A stretch of DNA of 47,965 nucleotides from DATFLL01 sp035267785 (GTDB taxonomy: Bacteria > Pseudomonadota > Gammaproteobacteria > DATFLL01): the NCBI GenBank assembly GCA_035267785.1, contig DATFLL010000127.1:1-47965 (forward strand), read 5' to 3'. Positions within the stretch are counted from its first letter, which is position 1. Every line of letters begins with the position of its first letter. The notes below the pieces were generated by a model, which saw only the letters and a program-made list of their open reading frames with translations, was not told where the DNA came from and searched no databases. The position numbers and the translations under genes were made by a program. This document shows positions 40,688 to 47,965 of this stretch, in pieces.

Positions 40688-42502
40688 TCAGGCTTCGGCG
40701 GCGAGCAGTGCGCGCCAGCCGCCAAGGTCGGTGATATCGCGCCCATTGGCCGCCGCATAGGCCTCGCAGACGAAGCCCGGTGCCGTCGCGCCGTCGGCCA
40801 GCTGCACGCGCCCGATGCCGAGCGGCGCAGGAATCCCGGCGATGAAGCCCCCGACCTCAGAGGCAGGCAGGGCCCACACCTCCACGTCGATCGCGCCACC
40901 GCCGCTCTCGACGCGCACCAGGCCGGGCCGCAGCGGCGGCCCGCCCGGCAGCAGATAGAACCGATAATCCCGCGAGGTCCGGGTCCGGGTGAGCAGGCGT
41001 CCCCCGCGAGAGGTCAGCTCGTGGTTCAGGGGAAGGCCGCTCATATGGGCGCCGCAAACGACCATGGGAAGCTCGCCCTCCGCGGCCTCCGATGACACCT
41101 CAGTGCCCGCGTGGTCCGTGCCGACGTCCGCGTGCGCCACGCCCGCGCCGGTGCCGGCGGCGCGGTGCAGCCGCCCCGCCAGCTGCAGCAAGTCCAGGTC
41201 GGTGAACGCGGGCGCGGCCAGCGTCACACCAAATGGCAGCCCGTCGGAACGGAATCCGCTCGGCACCGCCACAGCGGCCAGGTCGAGCAAATTCATGAAA
41301 TTGGTGTAATAGCCGAGCTCGCTGTTGAGCCGCACCGGCTCGGCCAGCATTTGCGCCACCGTGTAATGCGCTCCGGCGGTGGGCGTCAGGAGTACATCCA
41401 CCTCCTCCCACACCGCCTCGCTGGCGCGGCGCAGCGCGGCCAGACGGTAGCTCGCGCGGAAGGCGTCGGCGGCGCTCGGCCGCGCACCGGCCTCGATGAT
41501 CGATCGCGTTACCGGCAATAGGGCGTCGGCATGATCGACGATAAAATCCTCGATGGCGACGTAACGTTCGGTCACCCACGGCCCCTCGTAGAGCAATCGG
41601 GCGGTCTCCAGAAAGGGCTCGAAATCGACCGTGACGGCCCGACCGCCGAGGGCTTCGAGCTGACCGACCGCCCGCTCGAACAGCCAGGGGTATTCGTCGT
41701 CGCCGAAAAAGGCGAGCTGATCGGCACGCGGCACAGCGAATCGAAAGCCGCCACCGGGCACCCCTCGTGCACCCAGGCACGGCGACTCGGCGGCCCGGCT
41801 GAACGGCTCATCCGGATCGAAAGCGGCGGCGACGCCTAAGACGGCCCGCGCATCTTCGGAGCTTTGGGCGAATATCGACACGCAGTCCAACGATCGGCAG
41901 GCCGGTACGACGCCCCGGTTGGAGAGCAGACCGCGGGTGGGCTTGAGGCCTACGAGGTTGTTGAACGCGGCCGGCACCCGTCCCGAGCCGGCGGTGTCGG
42001 TCCCCAGGGCGAAGCTCGCCAACTCGAGCGCGACGCACACCGCCGATCCCGACGAGGACCCGCCGGCGATATAGTCCGGGTCGAAGGGATTGGCACAAAC
42101 GCCGTACGGCGAGCGCGTACCGTTCAAGCCGGTGGCAAATTGGTCCAGGTTCGTCTTGCCGAGCGGGACTGCCCCGGCGTCGATAAGCCGCTGCACGACG
42201 AAGGCCGAACGGTCCGGGGTGTAGGCGAATTCGGGGCACGCCGCTGTGGTCGGCACGCCGGCCAGGTCGATGTTGTCCTTGAGAACGAACGGCACGCCAT
42301 ACAACGGCAGCGAAACCGGGCCCCAGGCACCGAGGCGCTCCACGTATTCCATCACCGCCGCGCGCGGCAGGCGCGAAATCCAGGCCTTGAGGTCAGGCGC
42401 CGCATCGATGCGCGCAAGTACGTCGTCCATGACCTCGGCCGGCGTGTACCTGCCCTCGCGGTAGCCACGGTGCAGGGACGCAATATTCAGGGAAATCTCC
42501 AC
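40688..42502 (-). CDS. atzF: Allophanate hydrolase
   Basis: 604 residues from GTG at 42502, with GGAGG 6 nt upstream. The N-terminal amidase-signature domain has K75 (VLKDNID), the cis-Ser region GGSSSGSAV (147-154) and nucleophile S173 (GTDTAGSGR). The C-terminal domain (about 450-604, VVCGAHMSGLPLNHELTSRGG, GIGRVQLADG) is the separate allophanate hydrolase fold. It splits allophanate to two NH3 and two CO2 in the cytoplasm. It starts 1 bp after the carboxylase stop, and last in the operon. In eukaryotes and some bacteria the two are fused; here separate. Confidence 0.93.
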   Translation of the reverse strand: MEISLNIASLHRGYREGRYTPAEVMDDVLARIDAAPDLKAWISRLPRAAVMEYVERLGAWGPVSLPLYGVPFVLKDNIDLAGVPTTAACPEFAYTPDRSAFVVQRLIDAGAVPLGKTNLDQFATGLNGTRSPYGVCANPFDPDYIAGGSSSGSAVCVALELASFALGTDTAGSGRVPAAFNNLVGLKPTRGLLSNRGVVPACRSLDCVSIFAQSSEDARAVLGVAAAFDPDEPFSRAAESPCLGARGVPGGGFRFAVPRADQLAFFGDDEYPWLFERAVGQLEALGGRAVTVDFEPFLETARLLYEGPWVTERYVAIEDFIVDHADALLPVTRSIIEAGARPSAADAFRASYRLAALRRASEAVWEEVDVLLTPTAGAHYTVAQMLAEPVRLNSELGYYTNFMNLLDLAAVAVPSGFRSDGLPFGVTLAAPAFTDLDLLQLAGRLHRAAGTGAGVAHADVGTDHAGTEVSSEAAEGELPMVVCGAHMSGLPLNHELTSRGGRLLTRTRTSRDYRFYLLPGGPPLRPGLVRVESGGGAIDVEVWALPASEVGGFIAGIPAPLGIGRVQLADGATAPGFVCEAYAAANGRDITDLGGWRALLAAEA

Positions 42503-42503
42503 G

Positions 42504-45500
42504 TCAGTCCTCCGGTCGAACGATGAGCAGCGCCTGACCGGCGGCGACCGGGCTGCCCTGGGCGCATAACACGTCAACCACCTCTCCAGCCTCGTCGGCG
42601 GCTATCGGTATCTCCATCTTCATGGCCTCGACCACGATTAGCTCCTGGTCGACGGCGACGCGGTCTCCAGTCTTCACGGGTATGTGCCAGACACTGCCGG
42701 TGATCGGCGAGGCGACGGCGATACAGCCGGGCGGCAGATCGGGCGCGGCGTCGGCACCGGCTGCGTCGCCAGCCGGGTCGGGATCGTAATGAGCCTGCCC
42801 GGACTGTTCCCAACGCTCGCGCTCGGCATCGAAGGCGGCCTGTTGGCCGGCCTTGAATTCGGCTATCGCCTCGGCACGCTCGGCGATGAACGCACGATAG
42901 TCGGCCAGGCGCAGCTCGCTGTGCTCGACCTGAAGCGCGAATCCGCCATGGGGGAAGACCTCGCGCATATGCGCCAGCTCCTCGGCGCTGACCTCGTAGA
43001 AACGGATGCGGTCGAAAAAGCGCAGCAGCCACTGCTTGCCGTCGGTGAAGTCCTTCGTCTGCCGGTACCGGTTCCACATCTGCACGGTACGCCCGACGAA
43101 CTGATAGCCCCCCGGCCCCTCCATGCCGTAGACGCACAGGTACGCGCCGCCGATTCCCACGGCGTTCTCCGGAGTCCAGGTTCGCGCCGGGTTGTACTTC
43201 GTGGTGACCAGCCGATGGCAGGGATCGAGCGGCGTGGCCACCGGCGCGCCCAGGTACACGTCGCCCAAGCCCATCACCAGATAGACCGCCTCGAACAGGA
43301 TGCGCTTGACCTCCTCGATCGATTCGAGGCCATTGATGCGGCGAATGAATTCGATGTTGTTTGGACACCACGGCGCGTCGGGACGCACGGACTGAATGTA
43401 CTTTTCGATGGCCAGGCGCGTGGCGGGATCGTCCCAGGACAGGGGTAGGTGCACGACGCGCGATTCGACCATCATATCGTCGACCGGCGGCAGCACGGCC
43501 TCGGCCTCGATCAGACGATCGAGCAGCGAGCCCTGGTCGATGCGCCGCGCGTCGTAATGCACCTGCAGCGAACGAATCCCCGGCGTCATGTCGATGATGC
43601 CCTCCAGGTGCTGTTCGCGCAGATGCTCGAGCAGGGCCTGGACGCGGAACCGCAGTTCCAGGTCGAGCACCAGCGGGCCGTACTCGATCAACAGATAGCG
43701 ATCGCCTGCCTGACGGTAGACCACCGCCGGCCGATCGCCTGCGGCGTCGATGCGGTGCAGCACCGGCTGCACGTCCACGCCCGCACGCACGAGCGCAGAG
43801 GGCTCGGGCCGCGGACCGGCCAGCGAGGTGAGCGCGGCATCCTGAGCGCGCTCCAGACGATTCGCCTCGGCGACGTCCACGGCGCGAAAGCGCACCCGGT
43901 CGCCCGGGCGCAGCTGGCCCGCCTTCCACAGCTCCGCCTGGACGATGGTGACGGGACAGACGAATCCGCCCAGGCTCGGCCCGTCGGGCCCGAGTATCAC
44001 GGGCATGTCGCCCGTGAAGTCCACTGCCCCGACCGCGTAGGCGTTGTCGTGAATGTTCGACGGGTGCAGCCCCGCCTCGCCGCCGTCTTTGCGCGCCCAC
44101 TGCGGCTTGGGGCCGATCAGACGCACGCCCGTGCGCGAGGAGTTGTAGTGCACCTCCCACTCGGTGGCAAAGAGCGTGGCGATGTCCTCGTCGGTGAAAA
44201 AGTCGGGCGCGCCGTGCGGCCCGTACATGACCCCCACTTCCCAGGTCGTGCCGTAGGCGGGGATCAATTCCGCCGGTACGGGCCGCGAAGTGTGCGCTTC
44301 GGCGTTATTAGCGCCGCGGCCCGGCTTACCGTTGAGGCGCAGCACGTCTCCGACGCGCAACACCCGTCCGCCGTGCCCGCCGAACTGGCCCAGGGTAAAT
44401 GTCGCCTTGCTCCCCATATAGTCCGGCACATCGAACCCACCGCGAACGGCAAGATAGGTGCGATTGCCGCCGCCCCGGATACCGCGCAGCTTCAATACGC
44501 TGCCGGCCTTGACCGCGACCGGGGTCCAGTAGGGAACGCTCTCGCCGTCGAGCTCGGCCGCCATGGCCGCACCGGTCAGCGCCATCACGGTGTCGGTGTT
44601 AAAGCGCAGTGTCGGACCGGTGACGGTGAGCTCCAGGGCGGCCGCCCCTCCGACGTTGCCCACACAACGGTTGGCCAGACGGAAGGCATAGTGGTCCATC
44701 GGGCCCGACGGCGGCACCCCCACGTCCCAATAACCGATACGCCCCGGGTAGTCCTGAACAGTCGATTGCGTGCCCGGCTGGAGCACATCTATCGTCGCTG
44801 GTGTGAAAGCCAAGCCGGAGAGGTAACGTGTCGATTGGCGCCCGGCGCTGAACACCTCGTCGCATAGCACCTGGCGCAGGTAGGCCAGATTGGTCTCGAT
44901 GCCGTACAGACGCGTCGCTGACAGCCCGCTCTCGAGCTGCGCGATGGCCTCGGCGCGCGTCGGGGCCTGGCTGATGACCTTGGCGAGCATCGGATCGTAG
45001 TGGGACGAGACCTCCGTACCGCTCTCCACCCAGGTGTCGATGCGAAGCCCGTCGGGGAAAGCGACCTCGGTCAGCAAACCGCTGCTCGGCTGAAACTGCT
45101 TGCCCGGGTCCTCGGCGTAGAGGCGCACCTGCACGGCATGGCCGCTCGGCCGGTGCACATAGTCCGCCAAGGCCGGTGGTTCACCGGCACCGGTGCGCAC
45201 CATCCACTCCACCAGGTCAACGCCGGTGACCTCTTCGGTGACGCCGTGTTCGACCTGGAGGCGCGTATTGACCTCCAGGAAATAAAACTCGCCGCTGCTG
45301 ACGTCGTAGACGAACTCGACCGTCCCTGCCGAACGGTAGCTCACCGCCGCGGCGAGTGCGACCGCGGCGCTGCACAACTGTTCGCGAACCTCTTCGCTCA
45401 ACCCGGGTGCGGGCGTCTCCTCGATGACCTTCTGATTGCGCCGCTGCACCGAGCAGTCGCGCTCGCCGAGGGCCGCGACGTGACCAAGTCCGTCGCCGAA

Positions 45501-46136
45501 GACCTGAACCTCGATGTGACGGGCGGTCTGCACGTACTTCTCGATAAAAATACCGCCCTGGGAGAAATTGCTGCGCGCCATGCGCTCGACCGAATGAAAG
45601 GCGTCGACGAGTTCGCGCTCGCTCCAGCACAACTGCATGCCGATGCCGCCGCCGCCGGCGGTGCTCTTGAGCATGACGGGATAGCCGATCCGCTCGGCCT
45701 CGGCGCAGGCCTGCTTCACGTCGTCGAGCAGGCCGCTGCCGGGCAGCAGCGGTACACCGTTGGCCTGCGCCAGAGCGCGCGCCGTATGCTTGAGCCCGAA
45801 CTCGCGCATCTGGCGCGGCGTCGGGCCAAGAAAGACGATGCCCGCCCGTTCACAGGCCTCGGCAAAGGCGGCGTTTTCGCTTAGAAATCCGTAGCCGGGG
45901 TGGATCGCCTGCGCACTGGTCCGGCGCGCTGCCTCCAGGACAGCCTGTTGGTCGAGATAACTCTCGGCGGCCCGCGCCGGACCAATGCAGACGGCCTCGT
46001 CCGCCGCGCGCACGTGCAGCGACTGACGATCGGCCTCCGAGTAAACGGCTACCGAGCCGACACCCATCGCCTTCAAGGTGCGAATAATTCGACAGGCGAT
46101 GGCGCCCCGGTTGGCTATCAGAACCTTGGTAAACAA
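42504..46136 (-). CDS. Urea/guanidine carboxylase
   Basis: 1210 residues from TTG at 46136 (GGAG upstream; begins FTKVLIANRGAIA, the normal N-terminus). An ATG at 46196 would add a 20-residue leader. Order: biotin carboxylase (about 1-450), carboxyltransferase parts with FDVPDYMGSKATF and EVHYNSSRTGVRLIGPKPQWARKDGGEAGLHPSNIHD, a linker, and a biotinyl domain with K1173 in VVEAMKMEIP. ATP-dependent carboxylation of urea gives allophanate; guanidine carboxylase instead gives carboxyguanidine. The downstream DUF1989 pair on the same transcript favours guanidine. A GAVDFTGD stretch has Asp at a site that may separate the two groups. Confidence 0.93.
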   Translation of the reverse strand: MFTKVLIANRGAIACRIIRTLKAMGVGSVAVYSEADRQSLHVRAADEAVCIGPARAAESYLDQQAVLEAARRTSAQAIHPGYGFLSENAAFAEACERAGIVFLGPTPRQMREFGLKHTARALAQANGVPLLPGSGLLDDVKQACAEAERIGYPVMLKSTAGGGGIGMQLCWSERELVDAFHSVERMARSNFSQGGIFIEKYVQTARHIEVQVFGDGLGHVAALGERDCSVQRRNQKVIEETPAPGLSEEVREQLCSAAVALAAAVSYRSAGTVEFVYDVSSGEFYFLEVNTRLQVEHGVTEEVTGVDLVEWMVRTGAGEPPALADYVHRPSGHAVQVRLYAEDPGKQFQPSSGLLTEVAFPDGLRIDTWVESGTEVSSHYDPMLAKVISQAPTRAEAIAQLESGLSATRLYGIETNLAYLRQVLCDEVFSAGRQSTRYLSGLAFTPATIDVLQPGTQSTVQDYPGRIGYWDVGVPPSGPMDHYAFRLANRCVGNVGGAAALELTVTGPTLRFNTDTVMALTGAAMAAELDGESVPYWTPVAVKAGSVLKLRGIRGGGNRTYLAVRGGFDVPDYMGSKATFTLGQFGGHGGRVLRVGDVLRLNGKPGRGANNAEAHTSRPVPAELIPAYGTTWEVGVMYGPHGAPDFFTDEDIATLFATEWEVHYNSSRTGVRLIGPKPQWARKDGGEAGLHPSNIHDNAYAVGAVDFTGDMPVILGPDGPSLGGFVCPVTIVQAELWKAGQLRPGDRVRFRAVDVAEANRLERAQDAALTSLAGPRPEPSALVRAGVDVQPVLHRIDAAGDRPAVVYRQAGDRYLLIEYGPLVLDLELRFRVQALLEHLREQHLEGIIDMTPGIRSLQVHYDARRIDQGSLLDRLIEAEAVLPPVDDMMVESRVVHLPLSWDDPATRLAIEKYIQSVRPDAPWCPNNIEFIRRINGLESIEEVKRILFEAVYLVMGLGDVYLGAPVATPLDPCHRLVTTKYNPARTWTPENAVGIGGAYLCVYGMEGPGGYQFVGRTVQMWNRYRQTKDFTDGKQWLLRFFDRIRFYEVSAEELAHMREVFPHGGFALQVEHSELRLADYRAFIAERAEAIAEFKAGQQAAFDAERERWEQSGQAHYDPDPAGDAAGADAAPDLPPGCIAVASPITGSVWHIPVKTGDRVAVDQELIVVEAMKMEIPIAADEAGEVVDVLCAQGSPVAAGQALLIVRPED

Positions 46137-46242
46137 CGCCTGGCTCCGCGCAAAGATGCCGGGCACGGCGCGCACACGATACGACAGTGTCGCCATCGTT
46201 CACGCTGCGCCGTTGCCATTCGGCTTGTTATCGTTATGGACT

Positions 46243-46262
46243 GCGCCGGATCAGGCCGGCGC
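46243..46262 (-). other. Intercistronic hairpin before the carboxylase gene
   Basis: GCGCCGG (46243-46249) pairs with CCGGCGC (46256-46262), loop of 6. It lies between the second DUF1989 gene and the carboxylase. No T-run. It may tune expression of the large enzyme relative to the small ones. Confidence 0.55.
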
Positions 46263-46271
46263 GGTGTCGGG

Positions 46272-46922
46272 TTACTGCTCATCCCAAATCAACACCTGCA
46301 CGGGAGTCGGGTTGTAGGCGTTGCACGGATTGTTGAGTTGCGGGCAATTCGAGATCAGCACCAGCACGTCCATTTCCGCACGCATCTCCACGTAGCGGCC
46401 GGGCGCCGATACGCCGTCGGCGAAGGTGAGCTCGCCCTCCGGCGTGACCGGTACGTTCATAAAGAAGTTGATGTTGCTCGACAGGTCGCGCTTGCTCATG
46501 CCGTGGTCCCACTCGGCCAGGGCCAGCAGAAAACTGTCACGGCAGCTGTGCATGTGGCGCTTGTCCAGGTCATAGCGCACGGTGTTGCTCTCGGCCGAAC
46601 AGGCACCGCCGAGCGTGTCGTGGCGGCCGCAGGTGTCGGCGACGATGGTGAGCATGGTGTTGCCCTCGCTGGACAGCAGGCGCGTGCCGGTGGTGAGGTA
46701 AAGACGGCCCTGGGCGCGAATCGTGTCGGTTGCGCTGTAGCGCTCTTCGGCGTTGGCCGCGCTGTAAAACAGCGTGTCCACAGCCTGGTTGCCTTCTAGG
46801 TCCAGGATGCGCAAGACCTGGCCGCGCTCGATTTCCTTCATGAAGGGTTCGCCAGCGGGCACCACCTCGGAAAAGACGGCCGCCTCCGGACTCAGAATGC
46901 TCTCGGTTAATTGCGAATTCAT
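46272..46922 (-). CDS. DUF1989 protein, urea amidolyase-associated protein 2 / carboxyguanidine deiminase subunit
   Basis: 216 residues from ATG at 46922 (AGGGAG upstream). It shows the DUF1989 pattern: GQVLRILDLEGNQAVDTLFYSAANAEERYSATDT, TIVADTCGRHDTLGGACSAESNTVRYD and SSNINFFMNVPVTPEGELTFADGVSAPGRYVEMRAEMDVLVLISNCPQLNNPCNAYNPTPVQV. His/Asp/Cys residues in these blocks are the likely metal and active site. In other bacteria UAAP1 and UAAP2 together form carboxyguanidine deiminase (CgdAB), which turns carboxyguanidine into allophanate and NH3. About 32 bp from its partner. Confidence 0.87.
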   Translation of the reverse strand: MNSQLTESILSPEAAVFSEVVPAGEPFMKEIERGQVLRILDLEGNQAVDTLFYSAANAEERYSATDTIRAQGRLYLTTGTRLLSSEGNTMLTIVADTCGRHDTLGGACSAESNTVRYDLDKRHMHSCRDSFLLALAEWDHGMSKRDLSSNINFFMNVPVTPEGELTFADGVSAPGRYVEMRAEMDVLVLISNCPQLNNPCNAYNPTPVQVLIWDEQ

Positions 46923-46954
46923 GGTCGTTGCTCCCTGGAGAGTGATTCCGCGCC

Positions 46955-47680
46955 TCAGATGAACAGCCGTTCCGTATTGATGAAGGCGCGCTGGTTCTCG
47001 GGGCAGGCGTTGCGGCACTCGTCCTCGAGCGACGCGGTGCCAGTGCGCCGCGCCGTGAGGCGAACGGGGCGCGGTCGGTAGCCGGGCTGCGGATCCAGAG
47101 GATGCTGGCAGGTAGACAGCGCGAGCAGCGTGTCCATCTCGAAACGCAGCTCGACGAACGCGCCGGACCTGGAATGACCAGGATGGAACACCATTGTTCC
47201 GGCCTCGTCCGCCGTCACCTTGCTGAAGAAATTGATGTTGGCGACCACGTCGCGCTTGCCGAGGCCGTACTTTCCAAGCTCATTCACCAGGCTGTCATAG
47301 CCGTTTCGGTGGTAGTCGTTTCGGAATTGCTGGTAGGACGCTTCACCGTATTTCTCGCGCACCATCGCCGCGTTGGAGACCCCGCAAACGGTGTCGTGCC
47401 AACCGACCGTATCGGCGGTAATCGAACAAAGAACCCGCCCCATATCCGAGTAACACACGTGCCCCTTCGTGAGATAGGCCGTGTGCTGACCTTTGAGCGT
47501 ATCGGCCATGTTGTAACGCTCGGTCCGATCCTCGTAATTGAAGAGCAGGACCGATACGTTGGCGCCCCCTTCCAGGTCGGTCAGACGCAGCGTGGTTCCC
47601 CGGCGCAGCACGCCCGACCAATGTGCCCCGGCCGGTACGGTTTCGTCCCAGGTGCCCTGCTGGACCGATGAGTCGCTCAT
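46955..47680 (-). CDS. DUF1989 protein, urea amidolyase-associated protein 1 / carboxyguanidine deiminase subunit
   Basis: 241 residues from ATG at 47680, with a perfect GGAGG 5 nt before it. Homologous to its downstream neighbour: GTTLRLTDLEGGANVSVLLFNYEDRTERYNMADT, DMGRVLCSITADTVGWHDTVCG, NFFSKVTADEAGTMVFHPGHSRSGAFVELRFEMDTLLALSTCQHPLD. Extra C-terminal segment ends ACPENQRAFINTERLFI, with Cys residues. First gene of the operon, directly behind a near-perfect sigma-54 promoter, so induction under nitrogen limitation is inferred. Confidence 0.87.
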   Translation of the reverse strand: MSDSSVQQGTWDETVPAGAHWSGVLRRGTTLRLTDLEGGANVSVLLFNYEDRTERYNMADTLKGQHTAYLTKGHVCYSDMGRVLCSITADTVGWHDTVCGVSNAAMVREKYGEASYQQFRNDYHRNGYDSLVNELGKYGLGKRDVVANINFFSKVTADEAGTMVFHPGHSRSGAFVELRFEMDTLLALSTCQHPLDPQPGYRPRPVRLTARRTGTASLEDECRNACPENQRAFINTERLFI

Positions 47681-47754
47681 GAATTCCTCCTGCCGCATCG
47701 CACGCCGGCGGCACCGGCGGTATTAACAATCTGCAAATTCGTATTACTGACTAG

Positions 47755-47769
47755 GCAATCCGTGTGCCA
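47755..47769 (-). promoter_or_regulatory. Sigma-54 promoter of the urea/guanidine operon
   Basis: On the minus strand TGGCACACGGATTGC: -24 TGGCAC and -12 TTGC are perfect, with GG and GC exactly 10 bp apart. The start should be near 47743, about 62 nt before the first gene. No convincing NtrC dyad was found upstream within the window. Confidence 0.82.
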
Positions 47770-47770
47770 G

Positions 47771-47785
47771 GGCGTGCTGCACGCC
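47771..47785. other. 15 bp palindrome beside the sigma-54 promoter
   Basis: GGCGTGC-T-GCACGCC, one base from the -24 element. It may be a repressor or accessory site; too close to the promoter for an enhancer-binding protein. Confidence 0.5.
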
Positions 47786-47814
47786 GTGACAGGGACTTAG
47801 CGCCAGTCGAGAGC

Positions 47815-47842
47815 AAAAAACGTCGCGGGGATGCACCACGAC
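47815..47842 (-). terminator. Intrinsic terminator separating the upstream gene from the nitrogen operon
   Basis: On the minus strand GTCGTGG (47842-47836), 7 nt loop, CCGCGAC (47828-47822), then G and six T (47820-47815). One G-U pair in the stem. It implies a minus-strand gene ending to the right, matching the partial frame at 47900. Confidence 0.7.
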
Positions 47843-47899
47843 AGGGCGTCGACAATGCACGGAGCGACCTTTTGGTGCCGATCTATGTCGGACTCAGGG

Positions 47900-47965
47900 C
47901 TAGGGCTGGGGGTCGCCGCGCGGCTGGCGGCGTTCGGGCACATGCAGCTGTGGGATCAGGGTCGT
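47900..47965 (-). CDS. Partial minus-strand gene, C-terminus only
   Basis: Twenty-one codons before a TAG at 47902-47900, followed 58 bp on by a minus-strand terminator; GC-rich third positions fit a real gene. The visible residues (ending VPERRQPRGDPQP) are too few to assign. A plus-strand frame opens from ATG at 47885 over the same bases and is the alternative; the terminator favours the minus reading. Confidence 0.4.
   Translation of the reverse strand, partial: TTLIPQLHVPERRQPRGDPQP

Noticed and set aside
47832..47838. NtrC half-site TGCACCA upstream of the nitrogen operon
   Set aside because: The second half of the dyad is missing and the sequence lies in the loop of the terminator hairpin.
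47681..47965. Guanidine riboswitch upstream of the DUF1989 genes
   Set aside because: I looked for the ykkC-type conserved motifs and the mini-ykkC ACGR hairpins on the minus strand and found none.
1..47965. tRNA or rRNA genes, insertion sequences, prophage genes
   Set aside because: No T-loop-like GGTTCGAATCC-type sequence, no transposase or integrase motif and no phage structural protein was seen on reading through.

Overview
The window is GC-rich (roughly 64 percent by eye), densely coding, and looks like the chromosome of a free-living, respiring gammaproteobacterium. The evidence is the priA-argS-SPOR gene order, Rep helicase, ComM/YifB, UbiK, FetAB, an LpxL-type lipid A acyltransferase (so a Gram-negative outer membrane), glnK-amtB, a tandem cytochrome c5 protein, and the family of dispersed intergenic repeats. 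A Chromatiales/Ectothiorhodospira-like lineage is my best guess, but this is inference. I see no tRNA, rRNA, CRISPR array, transposase or prophage.

Layout, left to right. 1-1335: the 3' end of a TtcA-like thiolase gene, then a gene-free stretch holding a MITE-like 637 bp inverted-repeat element and other repeats. 1336-3199 (minus): acyltransferase and fructosamine kinase. 3321-3716: truncated haemoglobin. 3717-4293: an island made almost entirely of dispersed repeats. 4294-5138: a divergent pair (Rof-like small protein, PNPOx-fold protein). 5139-5665: an AT-rich spacer with clustered DnaA boxes. 5666-12171 (plus): priA, argS, SPOR protein, HD-GYP protein. 12179-13690 (minus): class III adenylate cyclase. 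14124-17269 (minus): speA with a beta-hydroxyacid dehydrogenase-like gene and a cupin; speE diverges at 17477. 18363-20260 (minus): DUF4124 protein and FetAB. 20456: dual CDGSH protein. 20816-23187 (minus): torF-glnK-amtB behind a sigma-54 promoter with an NtrC-like site. 23439-25327: ubiK, comM. 25414-31309: a CecR-YbhGFSR-type efflux operon with repeated operators. 31469-32653: lytic transglycosylase and an orphan protein. 32828-37002: pgl-glk facing zwf-gnd. 37358-40362: rep and cytochrome c5, separated by a terminator. 40688-47680 (minus): a nitrogen operon (two DUF1989 proteins, urea/guanidine carboxylase, allophanate hydrolase) behind a second sigma-54 promoter.

How it fits together. 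Two nitrogen units (ammonium uptake with PII, and the urea or guanidine carboxylase operon) both carry near-consensus sigma-54 promoters, so both are probably induced under nitrogen limitation. Arginine decarboxylase and spermidine synthase sit head to head for polyamine synthesis, and the oxidative pentose phosphate enzymes sit as two convergent pairs. The points most worth a second look are the heptanucleotide repeat arrays found at several loci (twice supplying a gene's stop codon), the DnaA-box cluster before priA, the MITE-like element, and the likely guanidine rather than urea substrate of the carboxylase operon.
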